This document shows positions 5,583 to 11,367 of a DNA stretch of 13,480 nucleotides, piece by piece; positions within the stretch are counted from its first letter, which is position 1; every line of letters starts with the position of its first letter. Source of the DNA: Betaproteobacteria bacterium. GTDB taxonomy: Bacteria > Pseudomonadota > Gammaproteobacteria > Burkholderiales > SG8-41. The stretch is from assembly GCA_020028375.1 (NCBI GenBank), contig JAHZNX010000099.1, positions 1 through 13,480 of the forward strand, read 5' to 3'. Below the pieces are notes generated by a model that was given only the letters and a program-made list of their open reading frames with translations, was not told the DNA's origin and did not search any database. The position numbers were made by a program, and so were the translations under genes.

Positions 5583-7913
5583 ATGGGAGAATCCGGGCCA
5601 GTCCACAAATTGGAAGCCGTCATGACTCGCAGGGAGGATGCCCGACTCGTCACCGGTGCCGGCCGCTACACCGCTGACTGGAATTTCGAGGGCCAGCTCC
5701 ACGCCGCGTTCCTGAGGGCCGACCGCGCGCACGCGGAGATTGTGCGTTGCGACGCCGCCCGGGCGCTCGCCGTGCCCGGCGTTCGGGCGGTGCTCACCGG
5801 AGAAGACGCGCGCGCGGCGGGATTCAAGTCGCTCCCCAACATCGTCACCTACCCCGGCAAGGGCGGCCAGCAGGTGAAGAAACCCCATCACCCGGTACTT
5901 GCCATGGGGCGCGTGCGCTTCGTCGGTGAGGCGGTCGCGATGGTCGTCGCCGACAGCGCGGCGCTTGCCGAGGACGCGCGGGACATGATCGACATCGAGT
6001 ACCGCGATCTGCCCGCCGTGGCGAGTTTCGACGCCGCGGTCGCGGCAGGCGCGCCGCAGCTTCACGACGACGTGCCGGGCAACCTCGCATTCGAATACGA
6101 GTCCGGCGACGAGCAGGCGGTCGCGGCCGCGTTCGCGCGGGCGCGATACGTGAGCAAGGTCACCATGGAGAGCCAGCGCCTCGTCGGCAACATGCTCGAG
6201 CCGCGCGCCTGCCTGGCGGCGTTCGATCCCGCGAGCGGGCGCTACTCCGTCCACGCGCCCATGCAGGGCGCCGGCAGCATGCGCGGCCAGATGATCCAGG
6301 TCACCGGGCTCGAACCGGGCCGACTCGTCCTCGTCGCCCAGGACGTCGGCGGGAGCTTCGGGGTGCACGGGGCGGCCTACCCGGAGTATTTCGCGGCAAT
6401 GATCGCGGCGCGCAAGCTCGGGCGCCCGGTGAAATGGGTGGGGACGCGAAGCGAAGTCTTCATGAGCGATTTTCACGGCCGCGCGATCTCGTTGACCGGC
6501 GAACTCGCGCTCGACGCGGACGGAAAGTTCCTCGCCATCCGCTTCGACGACCGCGCCGACCTGGGAGCGTACGGCGCGACCTTCGGGACGTTCATCGCCA
6601 CGCGCAACCTGACCATCACCATGGGCGGCGTCTATCGCGTTCCGGCCCTTTACGCCCGCACCCGGCTCGCTTACACCAACACCGTGCCAGTGTCCGCCTA
6701 CCGCGGCGCAGGGCGTCCCGACATCGCCTACGCGATCGAGCGCCTCGTGGATTACGCGGCGACCGAGCACGGCTTCGACCCGGTCGAGCTGCGGCGGAAA
6801 AACCTGATTCCGAAGGCGGCGATGCCGTACAAGACGCCGAACGCCGGTACCTACGATTCCGGCGATTTCGAGGGCGTGATGGACGACGCGCTACAGCGCG
6901 CCGGCTGGTCAGGATTCCCGGCGCGGCGCGCGGCCGCGCAGCGCGCCGGCAAGCTCCGCGGCATCGGCATCGCGACCTATCTAGAAGCGGGCGGCGGCGG
7001 CGCCGTGCCCAAGGACCAGGTGGCGGTGGAGTTCGACCGCAACGGCGCCATGACGCTCTACGCCCTCACGCAGTCCTCGGGCCAGGGGCACGAGACCGTG
7101 TTCCCGCAGATCGTCGCCGGGGCGCTCGGCATCGACACGAAGCACGTCCGCTTCCATCCTCGCCCGCCAACCGCCGATCTCGTCGGCAACGCCACCGGCG
7201 GCTCGCGCGGGGTACTCGGCACCGGCAGCGCATTCCGCGTGCTCGGCGAGAAGTTGATCGAGCGGGCGCGACCCCATGCCGCCGCCCGGCTGAAGGTGCC
7301 GGAGAGCGCGCTCGCCTACTCCAGCGGGAAATTCCGCGCCGGCCGGCGCTCGATCGGCTTCATCGAGCTCGCGCGCGCGCTGGCCGGCCCGCGCCCGCAT
7401 CCTCTCGACATGACCGCCGAAGGCACGTTCGGCGCCACCTACCCCAACGGATGCCACATCGCCGAGGTCGAGATCGACCCCGAGACCGGCGCCACGAGCA
7501 TCGATCGCTACACGGCGGTGGACGATCTCGGCAACGTGATCAACCACACGCTCGTCGAAGGCCAGGTGCAGGGCGGCGTCGTGCAGGGAGCGGGGCAGGC
7601 CTTCGGCGAGCACGCGATCTACGATGCCGCCACGGCGCAGCTTCTGACCGGGAGCTTCCTCGACTACGTCATGCCGCGCGCGGGCTGGATGCGCGAGCTC
7701 GGGGTGTACGACCACTCCGTGCCCACGCCCTTGAACGCGCTCGGCGCGAAGGGCGTGGGGGAGGCCGGCTGCACCGGCTCGCTGCCGGCGCTGGTCAATG
7801 CCGCCCTGGATGCGCTGCGTCCGCTCGGCATCCGGCATCTCGACATGCCGCTGACGCCCGCCCGGCTGTGGACGGCGATTCGCCGCGCGTCCTCCCCTCC
7901 TGCCCGAGAGTGA
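5583..7913 (+). CDS. xanthine dehydrogenase/CoxL-like family molybdopterin-binding subunit
   Basis: A 776-residue large subunit of a molybdenum hydroxylase, which binds Mo-molybdopterin cytosine dinucleotide and hydroxylates aldehydes, N-heterocycles or aromatics. The N-terminal a/b hammerhead domain starts TRREDARLVTGAGRY. Mo-cofactor motifs include AQDVGGSFG. AYRGAGR (372-378) is the form II type active-site loop rather than the AYRCSFR of true CO dehydrogenase. GVGEAG carries the catalytic glutamate (E727). ATG 5583 is given, but ATG 5622 has a better spaced GGAAG and begins at the conserved MTRRED. The last residues (SSPPARE) are encoded by a copy of the 31-bp tandem repeat. The small FeS and medium FAD subunits normally encoded beside it are absent, so it is an orphan here. 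Substrate unknown. Confidence 0.93.
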   Translation: MGESGPVHKLEAVMTRREDARLVTGAGRYTADWNFEGQLHAAFLRADRAHAEIVRCDAARALAVPGVRAVLTGEDARAAGFKSLPNIVTYPGKGGQQVKKPHHPVLAMGRVRFVGEAVAMVVADSAALAEDARDMIDIEYRDLPAVASFDAAVAAGAPQLHDDVPGNLAFEYESGDEQAVAAAFARARYVSKVTMESQRLVGNMLEPRACLAAFDPASGRYSVHAPMQGAGSMRGQMIQVTGLEPGRLVLVAQDVGGSFGVHGAAYPEYFAAMIAARKLGRPVKWVGTRSEVFMSDFHGRAISLTGELALDADGKFLAIRFDDRADLGAYGATFGTFIATRNLTITMGGVYRVPALYARTRLAYTNTVPVSAYRGAGRPDIAYAIERLVDYAATEHGFDPVELRRKNLIPKAAMPYKTPNAGTYDSGDFEGVMDDALQRAGWSGFPARRAAAQRAGKLRGIGIATYLEAGGGGAVPKDQVAVEFDRNGAMTLYALTQSSGQGHETVFPQIVAGALGIDTKHVRFHPRPPTADLVGNATGGSRGVLGTGSAFRVLGEKLIERARPHAAARLKVPESALAYSSGKFRAGRRSIGFIELARALAGPRPHPLDMTAEGTFGATYPNGCHIAEVEIDPETGATSIDRYTAVDDLGNVINHTLVEGQVQGGVVQGAGQAFGEHAIYDAATAQLLTGSFLDYVMPRAGWMRELGVYDHSVPTPLNALGAKGVGEAGCTGSLPALVNAALDALRPLGIRHLDMPLTPARLWTAIRRASSPPARE

Positions 7914-7956
7914 CGCGAGTATCTCCCCTCCTGCCTGAGGGTGAGGCGGGGTTTCC
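7892..7956 (+). repeat. 31-bp tandem duplication overlapping the molybdopterin-subunit stop codon
   Basis: CTCCCCTCCTGCC[C/T]GAG occurs at 7892-7908 and 7923-7939, a 31-nt period, and similarity continues past it (GAGTGACGCGAG compared with GGGTGAGGCGGG). The first unit supplies the last codons and the TGA stop of the plus-strand gene. The second unit runs into GGCGGGGTTTC (ending at 7956), which on the minus strand is the GAAACCCCGCC block of repeat copies 1 and 2. This ties the duplication to the same repeat family. Confidence 0.7.
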
Positions 7957-7972
7957 ATCCCCTCATCCCTTC

Positions 7973-7995
7973 CCCTTCTCCCAAGTGGAGAAGGG
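7973..7995. repeat. perfect 9-bp inverted repeat
   Basis: CCCTTCTCC (7973-7981), loop CAAGT, GGAGAAGGG (7987-7995). It lies between the convergent molybdopterin-subunit and cold-shock genes. The stem is strong enough to act as a bidirectional transcription barrier, but there is no T tract on either side, so I do not call it an intrinsic terminator. It resembles the widespread short palindromic intergenic repeats of proteobacteria; this is inference. Confidence 0.7.
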
Positions 7996-8007
7996 AAGCT
8001 CGAACCT

Positions 8008-8030
8008 CCCCTCTCCGCTCGGGAGAGGGG
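8008..8030. repeat. perfect 9-bp GC-rich inverted repeat
   Basis: CCCCTCTCC (8008-8016), loop GCTCG, GGAGAGGGG (8022-8030), followed by CGGGGGTGAG. This is the common layout of proteobacterial CCCTCTCC...GGAGAGGG intergenic palindromes. With the palindrome at 7973-7995 it separates copy 3 of the structured repeat from its expected GAAACCCCGCC tail, which fits insertion of palindromes into an older element. Confidence 0.7.
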
Positions 8031-8045
8031 CGGGGGTGAGGTATT

Positions 8046-8110
8046 GAAGGTGCCTGCGCACCTTCGAGCCGCCGAACGCCAGCCGCCTCCGCGCGGCTGG
8101 ACGGGCGGGG
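8046..8110 (-). repeat. structured interspersed repeat, copy 3 (divergent, inverted)
   Basis: Read on the minus strand from 8110: CCCCGCCCGT, hairpin I (CCAGCCGC, loop GCGGAG, GCGGCTGG; 8100-8079), linker CGTTCGGCGGCTC (8078-8066, one mismatch in 13 to copies 1 and 2), hairpin II (GAAGGTGC, loop GCAG, GCACCTTC; 8065-8046). Hairpin I has the same 8-bp/6-nt geometry as copies 1 and 2, but three pairs differ, all by double compensatory change. Hairpin II is extended to 8 bp. It lies about 29 nt downstream of the cold-shock stop, on the same strand as that gene. Confidence 0.82.
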
Positions 8111-8138
8111 TGTCACGGAGTGACGGGGTGGTGGGAGG

Positions 8139-8345
8139 TCAGGCCGACTTGAGGTTGTCGGCCGAGGTCTTGCCGTCCTTGCCGCGGGCGAGTTCGAACG
8201 AGACTTTCTGGCCTTCGGCGAGCGTGCCGAGGCCGGCGCGTTCCACGGCCGAGATGTGCACGAAAACATCCTTCGAGCCGTCATCCGGCTGGATGAAGCC
8301 GAAACCCTTCACCTTGTTGAACCACTTCACTGTTCCGACAGGCAT
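8139..8345 (-). CDS. CspA-family cold-shock protein
   Basis: A 68-residue single OB-fold nucleic-acid-binding protein, typical family length. RNP1 is KGFGFI (13-18), RNP2 is VFVHI (27-31), and the start GTVKWFNKVKGFGFI is standard. Such proteins melt RNA structure and act as chaperones or antiterminators; whether this one is cold-induced cannot be seen. GGAG six bases before the ATG supports the start. The leader immediately upstream is unusual (see 8356-8441). The gene lies downstream of the zinc-ribbon gene on the same strand, 108 nt apart, with its own plausible promoter. It converges on the molybdopterin-subunit gene across the repeat-rich gap 7914-8138. Confidence 0.96.
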   Translation of the reverse strand: MPVGTVKWFNKVKGFGFIQPDDGSKDVFVHISAVERAGLGTLAEGQKVSFELARGKDGKTSADNLKSA

Positions 8346-8355
8346 AGCGATCTCC

Positions 8356-8395
8356 GGTAGAGGTAGTCGTAGGGGTAGTAATGGTAGAGGTAGAG
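8356..8395 (-). promoter_or_regulatory. CTACC-repeat leader of the cold-shock gene
   Basis: On the minus strand, CTACC occurs five times within about 40 nt just before the Shine-Dalgarno (plus-strand GGTAG at 8356, 8362, 8374, 8383 and 8389). The tract contains a single G, so the mRNA leader would be pyrimidine-rich and almost unstructured. It could act as a standby or enhancer region for translation, or as a binding tract for a protein, possibly the cold-shock protein itself; this is inference. Confidence 0.55.
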
Positions 8396-8435
8396 TAAAC
8401 GTGACTGGATGACGGCGCCGGGGCCGCCGGGTAGA

Positions 8436-8441
8436 AGTATA
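8436..8441 (-). promoter_or_regulatory. candidate -10 element for the cold-shock gene
   Basis: On the minus strand this reads TATACT, a good sigma-70-type -10 in an otherwise very GC-rich stretch (flanked by GCGCGCGC). It predicts transcription starting near 8429 and a leader of about 84 nt containing the CTACC repeats. No good -35 hexamer is visible 16-18 nt upstream, which overlaps the end of the zinc-ribbon gene. Confidence 0.4.
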
Positions 8442-8453
8442 GCGCGCGCGGGC

Positions 8454-8651
8454 CTAGGTGACTGCCGTGGTTTTTTCCTCGGGCGCGGGCGCGGCGACCT
8501 TGGTGACGCGGTAATGGATGGCGCCGGATCCGTGATGCCCCACGCTGGTGAACTTGTGATAGCCGTGGCAATGCCGGCAGCGGTGCAGGAATTCCTCGCC
8601 CCTGCCGGTGGTGCGCACGTCGGTCAGCTTACCGCAATGATGGCATCTCAA
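8454..8651 (-). CDS. small zinc-ribbon protein (TTG start)
   Basis: A 65-residue protein. CHHC (C3, C6) and CRHC (C25, C28) form a four-cysteine zinc ribbon about 20 residues apart, followed by a histidine-rich stretch (HGYHKF, GHHGSG) and an Ala/Pro/Glu tail (AAPAPEEKTTAVT). The TTG at 8651 is chosen because AGGAGA lies seven bases upstream and the zinc ribbon then starts at residue 3. Longer in-frame extensions to 8924 would overlap the end of the Bug gene and lack family features. The function is not recognised; small ribbons of this kind often bind nucleic acid or a partner protein. It follows the Bug gene by 143 nt and precedes the cold-shock gene. Confidence 0.7.
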   Translation of the reverse strand: MRCHHCGKLTDVRTTGRGEEFLHRCRHCHGYHKFTSVGHHGSGAIHYRVTKVAAPAPEEKTTAVT

Positions 8652-8744
8652 CGCAATGTCTCCTGGTCGCGACGGCGGGGTTTCGGCAACTGCTGCGAGG
8701 CGGCTCGACGGCAAGCGGATCGGGTGTCGTTGTGCGAGTGCCGC

Positions 8745-8750
8745 ATCATA
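8745..8750 (-). promoter_or_regulatory. candidate -10 element upstream of the zinc-ribbon gene
   Basis: Minus strand TATGAT preceded by TG, about 94 nt before the TTG start. It lies in the 143-nt gap after the Bug gene. A convincing -35 is not visible. A 5-bp hairpin (GCTCC 8774-8778, GGAGC 8784-8788) sits between the Bug stop and this site but has no T tract. The rest of the gap shows nothing I can identify. Confidence 0.25.
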
Positions 8751-8794
8751 CACGGATCGGCGCCGGAAGTCTCGCTCCGCCCGGGAGCAAAGCT

Positions 8795-9769
8795 TTACTT
8801 GGCAAGGCCGAGATCGCTCAACACGGATCTCATTTCCCCGTAGTCCTGGTCGAGCTCCTTCCGGAATGCCTCGCCGGCGACAAACGCATCGGCCCAGACG
8901 TTCTTCTCCAGGTCGTCCTTCCATTCTGGCGCTTCAGTTGCCTTGCGCAGCGCGCCCTCCCAGTATGCGGCCTGCGGTCCCGTCAGGCCTTTGGGCGCGA
9001 AGATGGCGCGCCAGGCCCCGAACACGACGTCCACCCCCTGCTCCTTCCACGTCGGGACGGCGGCAAGCGCGCCTGTCATGCGCTGGCTGGACGTGATGGC
9101 GACCACGCGCAGCCGGCCGGACGCCACGTGGCCGGCGACGTTGCCGGCCGCGGTCGTGATGAGATCGATGTGGCCGCCCATGAGGTTCGGAATCGCATCC
9201 GCCGAGCCCTTGTAGGCGACCACCTTCAGGTCGCGCGCGTTGCCGCCGACCGCCTTCATCAGCAGGCCGGCGGCGATATGGTTGTGGCTGCCCAGCAGGG
9301 GCGAGAACCCGATGGTGACCGACTTCGGATCCGTGCGCAGCCGCGCGACCAGGTCCTTGCCGGTCTTGATGGACGATTCCGCGTTGACCGCGAACACGGT
9401 GTAGTCATTGAACAACGAAGCGACCGGCGTGAGATCGCTGTGGTGCAGCTTGCTCGCGCCGGTGATGTGGTTGGTGAGGAGCGCCGGTCCGGCCACCACC
9501 AGGTAGTGCGGGTTACCGGCGTGCTGCTGCACGTAGGTGTAGGCGATGCTGCCGCCCCCGCCCGCCTTGTTGACGACGGTGAGCGTGGACGGCAGGACCT
9601 TGTTCATCGTCCAGATGCGCTCGACGGTGCGCGCGGTCTTGTCGTTGCTGCCGCCCGGCGGGTTCGGCACCACCAGCTCGACGTTCTTCTGCGGCGACCA
9701 ACCCTGCGCGCCCGCCACCGCGGCCGCACATGCAAGCATTGCTGCAATCAGGCATCGTGCAAGTTTCAA
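8795..9769 (-). CDS. Bug/TctC-family substrate-binding protein (TTG start)
   Basis: A 324-residue periplasmic solute-binding protein. From TTG 9769 it begins MKLARCLIAAML and continues to GAQGWSPQKNVELVV, a clean signal peptide. GAGGAG lies six bases upstream of the TTG; the in-frame ATG at 9775 would leave no spacing, and the ATG at 9811 adds a non-signal extension. Signatures: VVPNPPGGSNDKTART, VVNKAGGGGSIAY, VGFSPLLGSHN-like IGFSPLLGSHN, KVVAYKGSADAIPNLMGG and GAWRAIFAPKGLTGP. The NKAGGGG and HNHIA features place it in a subgroup distinct from the two Bug proteins on the left. No permease genes adjoin it. Ligand unknown. Confidence 0.93.
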   Translation of the reverse strand: MKLARCLIAAMLACAAAVAGAQGWSPQKNVELVVPNPPGGSNDKTARTVERIWTMNKVLPSTLTVVNKAGGGGSIAYTYVQQHAGNPHYLVVAGPALLTNHITGASKLHHSDLTPVASLFNDYTVFAVNAESSIKTGKDLVARLRTDPKSVTIGFSPLLGSHNHIAAGLLMKAVGGNARDLKVVAYKGSADAIPNLMGGHIDLITTAAGNVAGHVASGRLRVVAITSSQRMTGALAAVPTWKEQGVDVVFGAWRAIFAPKGLTGPQAAYWEGALRKATEAPEWKDDLEKNVWADAFVAGEAFRKELDQDYGEMRSVLSDLGLAK

Positions 9770-9882
9770 AGACATCTCCTCTGGAATTATGTGACCGGCG
9801 GGCAACGACAAGAACCCTGTTCAGGATTCAACGGTCGAACTGCGTCCACCCGGTCGGAACCGGATTATAGCTCCGGCGCGTC

Positions 9883-10478
9883 TCACGCCCCGTCCAGTTC
9901 CGGATAGTGGCGGAAGATCCCGCGCTCGTTGAACGGGATGCGGCGGCTCGAAGGTCGACGTAGGTCAGCGACTTCCCGACCAGGTGCCGGTCGCGCCCGG
10001 GATTGGCCGCGAGCACGCGCTCGAAATAGCCGAGGAATTTCGGCAGCCGCAGTGCCCTGAAATCCGCCGCCCGCCGCAGTGCCTCCGGCTTCTGGTCCTC
10101 GTAATAGAGGCTTTTCGCGATCGGGTGATGCGTGTCGTGCGCCTCCACCATGAAGTCGCCGAGGGTGAGCTGGAGCCCGTGCGCCCACAGCCGCTCCGCC
10201 TCGTCTTTCGGCGCGAGCTTCAGCCTGGGGCCGAGGTAGTGCAGGATGTTGGCGGTCTGCGAGAGCAGCAGCTTCCCCGCCTTGAGGACGGGCGGCGCGA
10301 ACGGCGTGCGCCCCCCGGCGGCGTTTTCCAGCATGCGTGCGACCGCCGGCCGGCCTCCCCCCTCGCTCTCGGGAAGCCGTCCGACGTCCACGTATTCGGC
10401 GGCGCCTTCCTCCAGCGCGAGCCGGATGAATTCGCCGCGCCCCTGGATGTGCGGCCAGTAGTAGAGCTCGTATCTCAT
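9883..10478 (-). pseudogene. glutathione S-transferase with internal out-of-frame deletion
   Basis: The frame from ATG 10478 encodes a thioredoxin-like GST N-domain (MRYELYYWPHIQGRGEFIRL; PPVLKAGKLLLSQTANI at 62-78) and most of the helical C-domain, up to GKSLTYVDL (168-176). Then the sequence leaves GST homology and runs on in a foreign tail to 9828. The expected GST ending, SRRIPFNERGIFRHYPELDGA, is present in another frame, ending with TGA at 9885-9883. Family members have about 40-45 residues (the last helices) between these two parts, so a deletion of roughly 130-140 nt, of length 3n+1, is inferred near 9950. The product would lack helices packing against the active-site cleft. Sequencing or assembly error is possible but would have to remove more than a single base. 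Confidence 0.75.
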
Positions 10479-10522
10479 ATCACTCGTTCCCCGGCAGCAG
10501 CTGCCCCGTTCCGGACGCGCGA

Positions 10523-10816
10523 TTATGAGGGAATGTTGCCGACGATCCTGCCCATCTCCGCCGCCGAGAATGCACGCAGGGTCTCGCTGCGAGCGTTCCC
10601 GAGAGAGCCAATCTTCAGCAGCGTGGACGTGACAGCCTCATCGTCGCCCTCCATAACGAGGACCAGGTCGTAATGGCCCAGGGTCCAGTAGACCTCCTTG
10701 ACCGTCACACCCAGTTTCTTCGCCATCGCCTTGACGGCCTCCGCCCGTTTCGGCGATTCCTTGACGTTGCGGATACCTTGATCGGTGAAGCTTACCAGAC
10801 TGATGAATGTCGCCAT
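10523..10816 (-). CDS. GYD-domain protein
   Basis: A 97-residue protein of the GYD family (dimeric alpha/beta-barrel-like fold, function poorly known). It has MATFISLVSFTDQGIRNVKES (1-21), KAMAKKLGVTVKEVYWTLG, then the name-giving motif here as GHYDLVLVMEGDD (47-59), and a C-terminal SLGNARSETLRAFS. Length is normal and no domain is missing. AGGAG six bases before the ATG supports the start. It lies 56 nt after the cupin gene and 44 nt before the broken GST, likely one transcript. Confidence 0.93.
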   Translation of the reverse strand: MATFISLVSFTDQGIRNVKESPKRAEAVKAMAKKLGVTVKEVYWTLGHYDLVLVMEGDDEAVTSTLLKIGSLGNARSETLRAFSAAEMGRIVGNIPS

Positions 10817-10872
10817 GGCTTTCTCCTATGGTTGGTGCTGACAGATGGAACACGCGACGAGGTGACTTGACA

Positions 10873-11331
10873 TCACTTCGCCGCCTTTCGGGCGCGGAGA
10901 GCGCCCCAGGTTTTGCGCCAGTCGTTGCCGAGAAAGTCCACCACCCGCCCGTCACGCTCGTGGAAGCGGTTCGGCATCTGGAAGATCGCGAGGGCGAGGC
11001 AGCCTTCCGGCCCGGCCCACGCTTCGTGGCGGCTGCCCGCGGGGCGCCACACGAAGTCGCCCGCCTTGCACGCGCCTTCGCCGCAGTGGAGGACGCCCTC
11101 CAGGACGTAAGTCTGCTCGATGAGGACATGCTCGTGGTCCGGCAGCCGCGCGCCCGGCGCCATCTTCGTGAGCACGGTGAGAAGGCCCGTCTGCGGATCC
11201 GCCACCAGCGCCTTGGTCTCCACGCCCGGATGGCGCGTCTTCTCCCACGGCAGCGCCGCGATGCTGACGAAGCGCGAGGCGAGCGGGGCGAGCCCGGCGT
11301 GATTGTTCGCTTTCGGCGTGCTTGCGCTCAT
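10873..11331 (-). CDS. metal-binding cupin protein
   Basis: A 152-residue single-domain cupin with both canonical motifs. Motif 1 is G60-ARLPD-H66-E-H68-VLI-E72-QTYVLE-G79, an exact match to G(X)5HXH(X)3E(X)6G. Motif 2 is G91-DFVWR-P97-A-G99-SR-H102. H66, H68, E72 and H102 should bind one divalent metal. Proteins of this kind act as dioxygenases, isomerases or anti-sigma-type sensors; the long acidic-loop signature of ChrR is not obvious. The start at ATG 11331 is chosen because GGGAGG lies eight bases upstream, in preference to the GTG at 11358. It follows the kinase stop by 36 nt. Function unassigned. Confidence 0.9.
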   Translation of the reverse strand: MSASTPKANNHAGLAPLASRFVSIAALPWEKTRHPGVETKALVADPQTGLLTVLTKMAPGARLPDHEHVLIEQTYVLEGVLHCGEGACKAGDFVWRPAGSRHEAWAGPEGCLALAIFQMPNRFHERDGRVVDFLGNDWRKTWGALRARKAAK

Positions 11332-11367
11332 ACCCGTGCCCTCCCGTGATGTGCCCACGCTCTCCGC

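Noticed and set aside
7892..8110. CRISPR-like array
   Set aside because: Repeat units are few, unequal and palindromic, spacers are not uniform, and no cas gene is present.
8112..8124. GTCAC-GGA-GTGAC hairpin downstream of the cold-shock gene as terminator
   Set aside because: Short stem followed by C-rich rather than T-rich sequence; not distinguishable from the C-rich repeat surroundings.
8774..8788. Hairpin after the third Bug gene as an intrinsic terminator
   Set aside because: Only five pairs and no T tract on the minus strand.
8652..8924. Longer version of the zinc-ribbon protein starting at 8924
   Set aside because: The added residues overlap the Bug gene 3' end, have no motif, and the TTG at 8651 has a much better Shine-Dalgarno.
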